A DNA stretch of 64,000 bases from Streptomyces sp. M41(2017) (GCF_002078175.1 NZ_MWFK01000001.1:3658001-3722000), one strand, 5' to 3'. Counted from the first letter of the stretch, positions 51,649 through 61,373 are shown. A program made the numbers and translations. The notes: generated by a model not told the origin, from the letters alone.

Positions 51649-53895
51649 GTGGCAGCCCTCGCACGTTGGTGTGTCCAGCACCGCCTCGTTGCCGTACTGC
51701 TCTGGCTGGTCGCCTTCGGCGGCGTGACCGCTGCCGCCGTCGTGACGGGCTCCTCGTACTCGAACGACTACGAGGCCCCGGGAACCGAATCCGGCCGCGC
51801 CACCCAGCTCCTCGGCGCAGGCTTCCCCGGCCTCGGCGGCGACAGCGACACGGTCGTCTGGCACACCGGCCACGGCGGCAGCGTGCGTTCCCCCGCCGTC
51901 GAGCAGTCCATGACCCGCACCCTGGACAAGATCGCCGAACTCCCCGGAGTCGCGTCCGTCGACAGCCCCTACGGCCGCGGCGGCGCCGACCGGATCAGCG
52001 ACGACAACCGCACCGCGTACGCGAACATCACCTTCGCCGACCGTGTCGAGACCATCGACAAGGGCGAGGTCCGCGCCGTCGTCGACACCGCGAAGGAGGC
52101 CGGGACCGACGGACTCGACGTGGAACTGGGCGGCAGCGCCGTCGCCCTCACCCAGTCGTCCGGCGGGCACCTCGCCGAGATCGTCGGCGTGGTCGTCGCC
52201 GCCGTCGTCCTCTTCCTCGCCTTCGGCTCCCTCGCCGCCTCCATGCTGCCCATCGCCACCGCCCTGATCGGCGTGGGCACGGCGTACTTCGGGATCGTCC
52301 TCCTCGGACACGTCATGACCGTCGCCGACTTCGCCCCCATGCTCGGCATGCTGATCGGCCTCGGCGTCGGCATCGACTACGCGCTGTTCATCGTGACGCG
52401 ACACCGGCGCGGACTGAAACGCGGGCTGCCCGTGGCCGAGGCCGCGCAGAACGCCGTCGCCACCACGGGCCGCGCCGTCGTCTTCGCCGGCGCCACCGTC
52501 TGCATCGCCCTCCTCGGCATGCTCATCCTGCGGCTCGGCTTCCTCAACGGCGTCGCCATCGCCGCCTCCCTCACCGTCGTCCTCACCGTCGCGGCCTCCG
52601 TCACGCTGCTGCCCGCGCTGCTCTCCTTCATCGGACCCCGCGCGCTGAGCCGCCGCGAACGGCGCCGCCTGGACGAACACGGACCGGAACCGGAGATGCC
52701 CACCGGGTTCGCCGCCCGCTGGTCCGCCTTCGTCGAACGGCACCCCAAGGTGCTCGGCGGCGTCGCCGTCGTCGTGATGGCCCTGCTCGCCCTGCCGACG
52801 TTCTCCCTCCACCTCGGAACCTCCGACCAGGGCAACGACCCGCGGACGACCACCACCCGGCAGGCCTACGACCTCATCGGCGAGGGCTTCGGACCCGGCG
52901 TGAACGGGCCCCTGACCCTCGTCACCAAGGTCGGCGGCGCCGAGGACCGCCTCGCGCTCGACAACCTGGACCTGTCGCTGCGGCTCACCCACGGCGTCGC
53001 CTCGGCGACCCCGGTCACCTACAACACCGCGGGCGACACCGCCTACCTCACCGTCGTGCCGTCCTCCGCCCCGCAGTCGAAGGACACCAGCGATCTCGTC
53101 GACCGGCTGCGCACCGAGGTCCTGCCGCGCGCGGAGGCCGGCACCTCCCTCGACCTGCACGTGGGCGGGGTGACGGCGAGCTACGACGACTTCGCCGACG
53201 TCATCGTCGGCAAACTGCCGCTCTTCGTCGGCGTCGTGATCAGCCTCGGCTGCGTCCTGCTGCTCCTCGCGTTCCGCTCGATCGGCATCCCGCTCAAGGC
53301 GGCCGTGATGAACATCGCCGCGGTCGCCGCCGCCTTCGGGGTCGTCGTCGCGATCTTCCAGTGGGGCTGGGGGAGCGACCTGCTCGGCCTCGGCCGCGCG
53401 GGGCCGATCGAGCCCTTCCTCCCCGTGATCATGGTGTCGGTGCTCTTCGGGCTCTCGATGGACTACCAGGTGTTCCTGGTCAGCCGCATGTACGAGGAGT
53501 GGCTGGAGACCGGTGACAACCGGCGGGCGGTCCGGGTCGGGCTGGCCGAGACGAGCCGGGTGATCAACTCGGCGGCCGTCATCATGATCTCGGTGTTCCT
53601 CGCCTTCGTGCTCAGCGGCGACCGCGTCATCGCGATGTTCGGCATCGCCCTGGCCGCCGCCGTCGCCCTCGACGCGTTCGTCCTGCGGACGCTCCTGGTC
53701 CCCGCCCTCATGCACCTGCTGGGCGGCGCGAACTGGTGGCTGCCCGGCTGGCTCGACCGCCGGCTCCCCCGCGTCAGCATCGAGGCACCGGAGTGCCGTG
53801 CCGCGCATGAGAGGCTGGCCGAGGCGACGGACGCCGGTGTGGCGGACGTCCTGGACGCCGCCGACGCGGCGGACATGAGGGTGAAGGAGCGGTAG
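51649..53895 (+). CDS. MMPL/RND-family transporter
   Basis: A 748-residue membrane transporter with about 11-12 helices in two MMPL halves. The duplicated proton-relay type segments are GVGIDYALFIVTRHR in the first half and GLSMDYQVFLVSRM in the second, with extracytoplasmic domains after the first helix of each half. GTG 51649 (VAALARWCVQH) is the family start. Such proteins export lipids, pigments or antibiotics (ActII-ORF3-like); the substrate is unknown. A GNAT gene follows by 3 bp, likely co-transcribed. Confidence 0.92.
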   Translation: MAALARWCVQHRLVAVLLWLVAFGGVTAAAVVTGSSYSNDYEAPGTESGRATQLLGAGFPGLGGDSDTVVWHTGHGGSVRSPAVEQSMTRTLDKIAELPGVASVDSPYGRGGADRISDDNRTAYANITFADRVETIDKGEVRAVVDTAKEAGTDGLDVELGGSAVALTQSSGGHLAEIVGVVVAAVVLFLAFGSLAASMLPIATALIGVGTAYFGIVLLGHVMTVADFAPMLGMLIGLGVGIDYALFIVTRHRRGLKRGLPVAEAAQNAVATTGRAVVFAGATVCIALLGMLILRLGFLNGVAIAASLTVVLTVAASVTLLPALLSFIGPRALSRRERRRLDEHGPEPEMPTGFAARWSAFVERHPKVLGGVAVVVMALLALPTFSLHLGTSDQGNDPRTTTTRQAYDLIGEGFGPGVNGPLTLVTKVGGAEDRLALDNLDLSLRLTHGVASATPVTYNTAGDTAYLTVVPSSAPQSKDTSDLVDRLRTEVLPRAEAGTSLDLHVGGVTASYDDFADVIVGKLPLFVGVVISLGCVLLLLAFRSIGIPLKAAVMNIAAVAAAFGVVVAIFQWGWGSDLLGLGRAGPIEPFLPVIMVSVLFGLSMDYQVFLVSRMYEEWLETGDNRRAVRVGLAETSRVINSAAVIMISVFLAFVLSGDRVIAMFGIALAAAVALDAFVLRTLLVPALMHLLGGANWWLPGWLDRRLPRVSIEAPECRAAHERLAEATDAGVADVLDAADAADMRVKER

Positions 53896-53898
53896 CGG

Positions 53899-54474
53899 AT
53901 GTACGCGATATCCCTGGGTGACGACGGGGCGCAGCTGCGGCCCCTGGAGCCGTGGCACGCGGAGGAGTTCCTCGCGCACCTGGACCGCGGCCGCGAGTTC
54001 ATCGGACAGTTCATCCCCTTCGGATCCCAGTCCACGGACGTGCCGTCCACACGGGCCCACCTCCAGCGGTACGCGGACATGCGCGCTGCGGACACCGGCT
54101 CCCTGCACGGTCTGTGGCTCGACGGCAAGCTCGTCGGCGGCGTGCTCTTCCTGAACTTCGACGCCGAGCAGGGCAACTGCGAGGTCGGCTGCTGGCTGGA
54201 ACCCGCCGCCTCCGGGCGCGGTCTCGTCACCCGCGCGATGCGCGTGCTCATCGACTGGGCCGTCGAGGGCCGCGGGATCCACCGGATCGAGTGGGTCGCC
54301 GCCGCGGGCAACGTGCCGAGCCTCAACGTGGCCCGTCGTCTGGGCATGACCCAGGACGCCGTCCTGCGCGAGAAGCACCCCTACCGCGGGGTCCGGCACG
54401 ACCTGGAGGTGTGGTCCGTGCTCGCGCCCGACTGGCGCGCCGCACGAGCCCACGAGGCGCACAAGGATCATTAA
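53899..54474 (+). CDS. GNAT-family acetyltransferase (RimJ/RimL-like)
   Basis: A 191-residue acetyltransferase. It contains LRPLEPWHAEEF, a strand FLNFDAEQGNCEVGCWL, the acetyl-CoA loop AASGRGLVTRAMRVL and NVPSLNVARRLGMTQ, with RHDLEVWSVLAPDW at the end, typical of RimJ/RimL-type N-terminal or small-molecule acetylation. ATG 53899 is 3 bp after the MMPL stop. Substrate unknown; the pairing may indicate modification of a transported compound. Confidence 0.9.
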   Translation: MYAISLGDDGAQLRPLEPWHAEEFLAHLDRGREFIGQFIPFGSQSTDVPSTRAHLQRYADMRAADTGSLHGLWLDGKLVGGVLFLNFDAEQGNCEVGCWLEPAASGRGLVTRAMRVLIDWAVEGRGIHRIEWVAAAGNVPSLNVARRLGMTQDAVLREKHPYRGVRHDLEVWSVLAPDWRAARAHEAHKDH

Positions 54475-54509
54475 GGAACTTCTCAGACAGCGTCCGTACG
54501 GTGCGGTGC

Positions 54510-55106
54510 ATGGGAACCAAGACAGTTGACGAAGCCGGGGCCGAGTCCGGCGCCGAGGCACAGCGCGACGAGCAGACCGTGGACGTCACCAAGACCGACG
54601 CGACCACGGACGACGTGACCGGCACCGAGGCGGAGGGCGTCCGGGCCGAGGAGCAGGACGAGGCCGCCACGGACCTCGTGGACGGCCACGACACCACCGT
54701 GGACGGGCAGGCGACCGGAGTCGGCCAGGGTGCCGCCGCCGTGGTGTCCGCCGGACTGGGCATCGTGTCGCTGACCGGCAGCTGGGTCTCCACCGTCGCC
54801 GCCGCCCGCGAGACGCTCGTCGGCCAGCTCCGGACCTCGCAGAGCGCGAGCGTCGCCCAGCAGGTCAAGGAGGTCTACGGCGACGCATGGGCGACCACCG
54901 CGCTGATCGGCGGCCTCTTCGCGCTGGCCGCGCTGATCGTCGGCGTCGTCGTCCTCGTCCGCCCCGCGTTCGGCGCCCCCGGCAGGCCCCAGGCCCCCTG
55001 GATCAAGTCCGTCGCCTGGGCCGGCGTCTCGCTCGGCGTCGTCGGGCTGATCCTCGCCGTCGCCAAGTACTCCGACCTGCTTCTCGGACTGCCCTCCACC
55101 AGCTGA
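54510..55106 (+). CDS. Integral membrane protein with acidic N-terminus
   Basis: A 198-residue protein. The first about 75 residues are Asp/Glu/Thr-rich; three hydrophobic stretches follow: GQGAAAVVSAGLGIVSLTG, the TTALIGGLFALAALIVGVVV segment and SVAWAGVSLGVVGLILAVA. No domain is recognised. ATG 54510 starts MGTKTVDEAG; the Shine-Dalgarno is weak. A strong terminator follows. Function unknown. Confidence 0.75.
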   Translation: MGTKTVDEAGAESGAEAQRDEQTVDVTKTDATTDDVTGTEAEGVRAEEQDEAATDLVDGHDTTVDGQATGVGQGAAAVVSAGLGIVSLTGSWVSTVAAARETLVGQLRTSQSASVAQQVKEVYGDAWATTALIGGLFALAALIVGVVVLVRPAFGAPGRPQAPWIKSVAWAGVSLGVVGLILAVAKYSDLLLGLPSTS

Positions 55107-55123
55107 GAACCGACCACTCTGAG

Positions 55124-55168
55124 GGGCCTTAGGGCCGGCGCCGTACGACGAGCGCCGCCCTAAGGCCC
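55124..55168 (+). terminator. Terminator with 12-bp stem and inner helix
   Basis: GGGCCTTAGGGC (55124-55135) pairs with GCCCTAAGGCCC (55157-55168); an inner GGCGC/GCGCC stem extends it. It lies 17 bp after the membrane-protein stop. Confidence 0.85.
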
Positions 55169-55280
55169 TTCGCGTGCGCAAGATGCGGAACTCTCCCGAT
55201 GTGGCGCACCCCCCTCGGAGACGAAGGTTAAGACATCGCAGACAGCGAGGCCGAGACCGACTCTTCACCAGGGGTACGAG

Positions 55281-55478
55281 ATGTTCGAGTACGAGCTTCA
55301 CCACATCCGGACCGCGGAACTGATCCGCGAGGCACAGAACCACCGGCTCGCCCAGGAGGCCCTCCGCGGCCGCCGGGCCGCCCGCCGCGCGGCCCGCCGC
55401 GAGTCCGTACAGCACGACACGGAGGGGCGGGCCCATAGCCGCCGTCCCCGCCGGTATCCGTTCACCCGCGCCGCGTGA
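55281..55478 (+). CDS. Small basic protein upstream of the LAL regulator
   Basis: A 65-residue Arg/His-rich protein starting MFEYELHHIRTAELIREA with a long RRAARRAARR stretch. I recall similar short proteins being common in Streptomyces, so it is likely real. There is no signal peptide or membrane helix; it could bind nucleic acid or a partner. It lies 176 bp before the LAL gene. Function unknown. Confidence 0.65.
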   Translation: MFEYELHHIRTAELIREAQNHRLAQEALRGRRAARRAARRESVQHDTEGRAHSRRPRRYPFTRAA

Positions 55479-55603
55479 ACGCCACGGCACCCGGCGCCGG
55501 CCGTACCGCGTACGACCGGCTGCCGGGTGGGCGGGAGGGCGGCCGTACAGGGGGCGGCCGCCTCCTGCCGGACACGACACGTCCCGCCGGGGCACCGACG
55601 GCC

Positions 55604-55619
55604 CACCGGATAACCGGTG
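55604..55619. promoter_or_regulatory. CACCGG-ATAA-CCGGTG dyad upstream of the LAL regulator
   Basis: A perfect 6-4-6 inverted repeat ending 35 bp before the chosen GTG of the LAL gene. It is a candidate autoregulatory or promoter-proximal site. Confidence 0.5.
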
Positions 55620-55654
55620 CCGCGCCGTCGGTGCCCTGTGCGATGCTCGGGCCC

Positions 55655-58600
55655 GTGGAGACCAGGTCCGTGAGCCCCGTGTTCGTCGGACGCACCGCCG
55701 AACTGGGGGTGTTGAACGACGCACTCTCCCGTGCCGCCACGGGAGAGCCACAGGCGTTGCTGCTCGGCGGAGAGGCCGGCGTCGGCAAGACCCGCCTCCT
55801 GGAGGAGTTCTCCGTCGCCGCAGCCCGCGAGGCCGCCGTCGTCGCCTGCGGCGGCTGCGTCGAGATCGGCGCCGACGGCCTCCCCTTCGCCCCGTTCTCC
55901 ACGGCCTTGCGCGCCCTGCGCCGCATCCTGCCCGACGAACTCGTCGCCGCGGCCGCCGGACAGGAGGAGGAACTCGCCCGCCTCCTGCCCGAACTCGCGG
56001 AAGCGACCCCCGGGCGGCGCTACGACGAAGAGGGCATGGCCCGCCTCTTCGAGCTCACCGCCCGCCTCCTGGAACGCGTCGCCGCGGACCGCACGGTCGT
56101 CGTCGTACTGGAGGACCTGCACTGGGCCGACGCCTCCACCCGCCACCTGCTCGCCTACCTGTTCCGCACCCTGCGCAGCGGCCGGCTCGTCGTGATCGCC
56201 ACCTACCGCGCCGACGACATCCACCGCCGCCACCCGCTGCGCCCCCTGCTCGCCGAACTCGACCGCCTCCGCACGGTCCGACGTCTCGAACTGGGCCGCT
56301 TCAGCCGCGCCGAGGTCGGCCGTCAGATAGCCGGAATCCTCGCCCGCGAGCCCGACCCCGCCCAGGTCGACGAGATCTTCGCCCGCTCCGACGGCAACGC
56401 CTTCTTCGTCGAGGAACTCGCCGTCGCCGCCCACGAGGGCTGCCGCACCGGACTCACGGACTCCCTGCGCGACCTGCTCCTGGTCCGCGTCGAACGACTC
56501 CCGGAGAGCGCCCAGCGGATCGCCCGGATCGTCGCCGAGGGCGGCTCCACCGTCGAGTACGCGCTGCTCGCCTCCGTCGCCGGACTCGCCGAGGACGACC
56601 TCATCGAAGCCCTGCGGGCCTGCGTCGGCGCCAACATCCTGCTCGCCTCGCCCGCCGGGGACGGCTACCGCTTCCGCCACTCCCTGGTCCGCGAGGCCGT
56701 CAGCGACGACCTGCTGCCCGGCGAGCGCTCCCGCTTCAACCGCCGCTACGCCGAGGCCCTGGAGGCCGACCCGGCACTCGTCCCGGCCGACGAACGCGTC
56801 ACCCGGCTGGCCAGCTACTGGTACCACGCCCACGACGCCGCCAAGGCGCTGCCCGCCGTCCTCGACGCCTCCGTCGAGGCCCGGCGCCGACACGCCCACT
56901 CCGAGCAACTCCGGCTCCTGGAACGGGCGATGGAGCTGTGGGAGGTCGCCCCCGACACCGTGCGCGCCGCGCTGCGGCCCGTCGACTACGTGGAGGCCTA
57001 CCCGGCCTGCGGCTGCGACCCCACGACGGCCCCGCTCAGCTACCTCGACCTGATGGCCGAGGCAGCCGTCGCCGGGCGGCTGTGCGGAGAGCGCGAGCGC
57101 GCCCTGAAGACGACCCGGCGCGCACTGCACCTCCTGGAGAACACCGGCGATCCGCTGCGCGCCGCCTGGTTCTGGCTCCAGCGCTCCCGACTCGTCCAGG
57201 CCCAGGTCCGCGGCGACGGCTGGGAGGAACTCGCCACCGCCCAGGAGCTGGTGCGCGGCCTGCCGCCCTCCGAGGTGCACGCCGAGGTGCTGTCCATGGT
57301 CGCCGCCTGGTGCATGCTCCACGAACCGGGCCACGGCGCTCTCTCCGCGGCCGAACGCGCCGTGGAGTACGCGCGCATGGTGGGCGCCCGGGACGTCGAA
57401 CTCAACGCCCGGCTCACCCTCGGCGGCCTCATGGTCGACTCGGGCGACGTCGAGGCCGGACTCGCCGCGATGTACCAGGTCAAGGAGTCGGCACACCAGC
57501 ACGGCGCCGCCTACGTCGTCGGCCGGCTGCACATCAACCTGCCCTCCCACCTGGAGTCCGTCGGGCGCTCCCGCGAGGCCGTGGCGATCCTGCGCGAGGG
57601 CGTCGAACTCGCCCGTGGAAACGGTCTGTTGGACACACTCGCCTGGGTCTGGGGCAACCTGTCCGAGTCGCTGTACGCCCTCGGCCAGTGGGACGAGGCC
57701 GTCGAGGCCGCCCGGAACGCGCTCGGCGTGGGGCTCAGCGGCAAGGCCTCCGGGGTGGGCGCCGCCCGTCTCGCGCCCGTCGCCCTCGCCCGCGGCGACC
57801 TCGCCGAGGCGACTCGCCAACTGACCGCCGCCCGAGGTCACTTCGGAACCCACGATCCGATGCCCCAGCACTCCCTTCCCCTGCTCGGCACCACCATCGG
57901 CATCGCCGCCGGCGAGGGCCGCCTCCTCGACGCCCGCACCGCCCTGGAACAGGCCCTGGACACGGGCTTCCCGCCCGGCACCCAGCGCTACGGCTGGCTG
58001 CTGCTGCTCGCCGCCGCCACCGCGGAGGCCGACGCCCGTGGCCTGCCCGTCGCCGCACCGGGCCGCGCCCCGACCGTCGAGCGCATCCGCGTGGCCGCCA
58101 AGTCACTGGCGGTGGGGGCGCCCGTCTGGCTCGTCCACGCCGAATGGGTCCGCGCCGAACTCGACCGTGCCGAGGGCATGAGCACCACGGACCAGTGGTC
58201 CGACGTGGTCACCGCCCTCGAACCCCTGGAGCGCCCCTACGACCTGGCGCGGGTCCGCCTCCGCCTCGCCGAGGCCCTGCTCGTCTCCGGCACGGACGAC
58301 GACCGCGCCCGGGCCACGGAACTCCTCCGGCTGGCCCGCGCCGCTGCCGACCACCTCGGCGCCCGCCCGCTCACCGACGCCGTCGCCCTCCTCGCCCAGC
58401 GCGCCCGCCTCCCCCTGGAGCACGCCCCCGAGCGGCCGGCGGTACCCGCGGACCCCGCGTCGGCCCTCGGGCTCACCGGCCGCGAGCGTGACGTGCTCCG
58501 GCTCGTCGCCGCCGGCCGCACCAACCGCCAGATCGCCGAGGAACTCTTCATCTCCCCGAAGACGGCCAGCGTCCACGTCTCGAACATCCTGGCCAAGCTG

Positions 58601-58702
58601 GACGTCTCGGGACGCGGCGAGGCGGCGGCGCTGGCCCACCGGCTGCGGCTCTTCCCGCCGGAGCCCTCCGCGGTCCCGGCCGCGGACCGGGGTCTACGCT
58701 GA
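55655..58702 (+). CDS. LAL-type LuxR-family regulator (large ATPase)
   Basis: A 1015-residue regulator. The N-terminal AAA/STAND-type ATPase has Walker A GGEAGVGKTRLLEE (about residue 38-51) and Walker B VVVLEDLHWADAS; the middle is a TPR-like helical region (about 400-920); the C-terminal LuxR HTH is LTGRERDVLRLVAAGRTNRQ (939 on), then FISPKTASVHVSNIL. I chose GTG 55655 (VETRSVSPVFVGRTAEL) because family proteins start this way; ATG 55643 is nearly equivalent, and longer starts are low complexity. LAL regulators typically activate sugar or antibiotic genes. No adjacent cluster shows its target. Confidence 0.92.
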   Translation: METRSVSPVFVGRTAELGVLNDALSRAATGEPQALLLGGEAGVGKTRLLEEFSVAAAREAAVVACGGCVEIGADGLPFAPFSTALRALRRILPDELVAAAAGQEEELARLLPELAEATPGRRYDEEGMARLFELTARLLERVAADRTVVVVLEDLHWADASTRHLLAYLFRTLRSGRLVVIATYRADDIHRRHPLRPLLAELDRLRTVRRLELGRFSRAEVGRQIAGILAREPDPAQVDEIFARSDGNAFFVEELAVAAHEGCRTGLTDSLRDLLLVRVERLPESAQRIARIVAEGGSTVEYALLASVAGLAEDDLIEALRACVGANILLASPAGDGYRFRHSLVREAVSDDLLPGERSRFNRRYAEALEADPALVPADERVTRLASYWYHAHDAAKALPAVLDASVEARRRHAHSEQLRLLERAMELWEVAPDTVRAALRPVDYVEAYPACGCDPTTAPLSYLDLMAEAAVAGRLCGERERALKTTRRALHLLENTGDPLRAAWFWLQRSRLVQAQVRGDGWEELATAQELVRGLPPSEVHAEVLSMVAAWCMLHEPGHGALSAAERAVEYARMVGARDVELNARLTLGGLMVDSGDVEAGLAAMYQVKESAHQHGAAYVVGRLHINLPSHLESVGRSREAVAILREGVELARGNGLLDTLAWVWGNLSESLYALGQWDEAVEAARNALGVGLSGKASGVGAARLAPVALARGDLAEATRQLTAARGHFGTHDPMPQHSLPLLGTTIGIAAGEGRLLDARTALEQALDTGFPPGTQRYGWLLLLAAATAEADARGLPVAAPGRAPTVERIRVAAKSLAVGAPVWLVHAEWVRAELDRAEGMSTTDQWSDVVTALEPLERPYDLARVRLRLAEALLVSGTDDDRARATELLRLARAAADHLGARPLTDAVALLAQRARLPLEHAPERPAVPADPASALGLTGRERDVLRLVAAGRTNRQIAEELFISPKTASVHVSNILAKLDVSGRGEAAALAHRLRLFPPEPSAVPAADRGLR

Positions 58703-58728
58703 AAGGGATTCGGGCCGAGGGAGGCGCC

Positions 58729-59029
58729 GTGTTCAACATGTTCGAGGAACTCTTCGCACCGGGCCGCAAGCACACCAACGACGAACGCAAGCGGCTGGAG
58801 CTGAGCCGCGTGGACCTGAACGACGGCGACCCGGGCCGCGGCCCGATAGACCTCACCTCGGGCAAGGTGGTCGTACGCGCACCGCGGCACGACGAGGACG
58901 CCGAGACGGACACGGCCCAGGACCAGGAAGCCGCCATCTCGAAGGACGCGGCCCAGGACCAGAGCACCGACCCGGGCCCGGACCGGGATGCCGCCTCGGA
59001 GGATCCCGGCCCCCCCGCAGGCGTCGTAG
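58729..59029 (+). CDS. DUF6191-like protein, probable frameshift in a C7 tract
   Basis: GTG 58729 (VFNMFEELFAPGRKHTNDER) has GAGGGAGG 5 nt upstream, a strong start. The conserved N-terminus LSRVDLNDGDPGRGPIDLTS is followed by an Asp/Gln/Ala-rich tail. As sequenced, the frame has no stop and runs to 60810 across a gene on the other strand, which is implausible. A run of seven C (59010-59016) lies just before a TAG (59027-59029) in the +1 frame; removing one C would end the protein at about 99 residues. Coordinates assume that. Function unknown. Confidence 0.6.
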
Positions 59030-59088
59030 CCCGCACGACCGTCTCGGCCCCGCCGCCCCGCGGCCCCCGCTCCCGCCGCAGGCTCCCG

Positions 59089-60261
59089 CTACTTCACCTC
59101 GATCTCGAGGAGCCGGTCGTCGCCCTTCCCCGGGCTGCCGCGGCCGTCGGTCTCGCTCGTCATCAGCCACAGCTTGTCGCCGCCCGCGGAGGCGACCGTG
59201 CGCAGCCGGCCGTACTTCCCCTTGAGGAAGGCTTCGGGATCGGCGGAGGTCTTCGTGCCGTTCAACGGGATGCGCCACAGCCGCTCGCCCTTGAGGCCGG
59301 CCATCCATATGGATCCCTCGGCATACGAGATCCCGCTCGGGGAGGCGTCGTCCGTGTGCCACTGGGCGACCGGGTTGTGGTACTTCGCGTCCTTGCCGAT
59401 GCCCTCGACCACCGGCCAGCCGTAGTTGTCACCGGGCTTGATCTGATTCAGCTCGTCCCAGGTGTCCTGGCCGAACTCGGAGGCCCACAAGCGCTGTTTG
59501 TCGTCCCAGGCGAGACCCTGGACATTGCGGTGACCGTACGAGTAGACGACCGAGCCGGGGAACGGGTTGCCGGGTGCCGGCTCGCCGTCCGGGGTCATCC
59601 GCAGGATCTTGCCGCCGAGCGCCTTCTTGTCCTGCGCCTGGCCCCGGTCGCCCGTCTCGCCCGCACCCGCGTAGAGCATCTTGTCAGGGCCGAACGCGAT
59701 CCGCCCGCCGTTGTGGATGATCCCCTTGGGGATGCCCTTGAAGATCGTGTCCGGTGCTCCGAGCTGCTCGCCGGCGGGCTTCTTCGCGTCGTACAGCATG
59801 CGGACGATGCGGTTGTCGGAGGCCGTGGTCACGTACGCGTAGATCATGTGGTCCGCGGCGTAGTCCGGGGAGAGCGCTATGCCCAGCAGGCCGCCCTCGC
59901 CGGCCGGTGCCACCCCGGGGACATCGCCCAGCACGGTCTTCTTGCCGGTCTTCTCGTCGATCCGGGTGATCGTCCCCTTGTCCCGCGAGGACACCAGCAG
60001 GCCGCCCTCCGACAGGGGTGCGAGCCCCCAGGGACTGTCGAGATCCTCGGTGACGGTGCGGACGACCTTCACCGAGCCCTTGGCCGGAGGTGTCGGCTCG
60101 GCCGCGGCGCCGGAGGACGACGACGCGGGGGAGGGGCTGCTCCCGAGGCCGGGGAACGCTCCTCCGTCGTCCGAGCCGCCTCCGCCGCCGGAGGAACAGC
60201 CCGCCGTCACGAGAAAGGCGGCCGTGACCAACACGGCTGTCACTGCTCGACGTTGCACCAT
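59089..60261 (-). CDS. PQQ-type soluble sugar dehydrogenase (GDSH/YliI-like) lipoprotein
   Basis: A 390-residue exported beta-propeller. The signal peptide ends at VTAGC (lipobox), followed by a Ser/Gly/Pro linker. Propeller features include DSPWGLAPLSEGGLLVSSRD, the catalytic-type HNGGRIAFGPD and the PQQ/Ca-binding GHRNVQGLAW, then SEFGQDTWDELNQI. ATG 60261 has AAGGGA 6 nt upstream. It would oxidise aldoses at the cell surface with PQQ. It is 60 bp from the preceding + strand gene end, convergent. Confidence 0.9.
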   Translation of the reverse strand: MVQRRAVTAVLVTAAFLVTAGCSSGGGGGSDDGGAFPGLGSSPSPASSSSGAAAEPTPPAKGSVKVVRTVTEDLDSPWGLAPLSEGGLLVSSRDKGTITRIDEKTGKKTVLGDVPGVAPAGEGGLLGIALSPDYAADHMIYAYVTTASDNRIVRMLYDAKKPAGEQLGAPDTIFKGIPKGIIHNGGRIAFGPDKMLYAGAGETGDRGQAQDKKALGGKILRMTPDGEPAPGNPFPGSVVYSYGHRNVQGLAWDDKQRLWASEFGQDTWDELNQIKPGDNYGWPVVEGIGKDAKYHNPVAQWHTDDASPSGISYAEGSIWMAGLKGERLWRIPLNGTKTSADPEAFLKGKYGRLRTVASAGGDKLWLMTSETDGRGSPGKGDDRLLEIEVK

Positions 60262-60365
60262 CTGTGTCCCTTCGACGCGGCGGTTCCACTGTTGATACAC
60301 CGCTCGCGTTCCGCAGGTTCCCGATCACGGGCCGGCGAATCCGGACTCCGGCCCGCGGACGTGCC

Positions 60366-61373
60366 TCACTCCCAGGATCCCAGGGCCCCCGGCAGACCCG
60401 CCACCTCCGCCAGATCCTCCGCCGTCAGCCGCAGCTCCGCGGCCCCCGCGTTCTCGGTCACCCAGCGTTCCCGCTTGGCCCCCGGGACCGGAACCACGTG
60501 CGGCCCCTGCGCCAGCACCCAGGCCAGTGCCACCTGCGCGGGTGTCACCGGACGGCCCGGCTCCGAGTGCCGCCGGGCGATGCGCCGCAGACCGACCACG
60601 ATGGGCTGGTTCGCGGCCATCATCTCGGCGGTGAAACGGGGATGCCGGGCGCGTACGTCGTCCGGCTCGAAGCCCTCGCCGGGGGTCAGCGTCCCGGTCA
60701 GGAAGCCGTTGCCCAGCGGCATCGCGGCGAGAAGACCGACCCCGCGCGCCGCGCACCACGGCAGCAGCGCGTCCAGCGCCTCCGCCGACCACACCGACAG
60801 CTCGGCCTGAACGGCGCTCACCGGGAACACCTGCTGCACCCGCTCCAGCTGCCGGATCGTTCCGTCGTGCAGCCGCGCACCCGGGCGCCGGCCGGACCGG
60901 GCCCCCAGCGCGCACAGCCCGAGCGAGCGCACCTTCCCCGCCGACACCAGCTCGGCCATCGCGCCCCAGGTCTCCTCGACCGGCACCTCCGGATCCGCCC
61001 GGTGCAGCTGGTAGAGATCGATCACATCCGTCTGGAGCCGGCGCAGCGAGGCGTCGCACGCCCGCTTCACATACCCGGGGCGGCCGTTGGCCACGATGTG
61101 CTGCTCGCCCACCAGCAGACCGACCTTGGTCGACAGGAAGGCCTCCGAGCGGCGCTGCCGCAGCGCCCGACCGAGGAGAAGCTCGTTGGTGAAGGGGCCG
61201 TACATGTCGGCCGTGTCGAGCAGCGTCGACCCCCGGTCGAGCGCCGCGTGCACCGCGCGCAGCGACTCCTCGCCGCGTTGTCGCGAACCGGTGTAGGCCC
61301 AGCTCATCGGCATGCACCCGAGTCCGACCGCCCCGACATCGAGCGCCGCGGCCCCGATCGTTCTGCGCTCCAC
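60366..61373 (-). CDS. Aldo/keto reductase
   Basis: A 335-residue (beta/alpha)8 NADPH enzyme. The tetrad is visible: Asp53 and Tyr58 in LLDTADMYG, Lys83 in STKVG and His124 in YQLHR. The NADPH-binding end reads PVPGAKRERWVTENAGA. GTG 61373 has AAGGAGGAT about 10 nt upstream; a longer start at 61451 is unsupported. Resembles the YhdN/Tas-type group; substrate unknown. Divergent from the hydroxyacid dehydrogenase. Confidence 0.93.
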   Translation of the reverse strand: MERRTIGAAALDVGAVGLGCMPMSWAYTGSRQRGEESLRAVHAALDRGSTLLDTADMYGPFTNELLLGRALRQRRSEAFLSTKVGLLVGEQHIVANGRPGYVKRACDASLRRLQTDVIDLYQLHRADPEVPVEETWGAMAELVSAGKVRSLGLCALGARSGRRPGARLHDGTIRQLERVQQVFPVSAVQAELSVWSAEALDALLPWCAARGVGLLAAMPLGNGFLTGTLTPGEGFEPDDVRARHPRFTAEMMAANQPIVVGLRRIARRHSEPGRPVTPAQVALAWVLAQGPHVVPVPGAKRERWVTENAGAAELRLTAEDLAEVAGLPGALGSWE

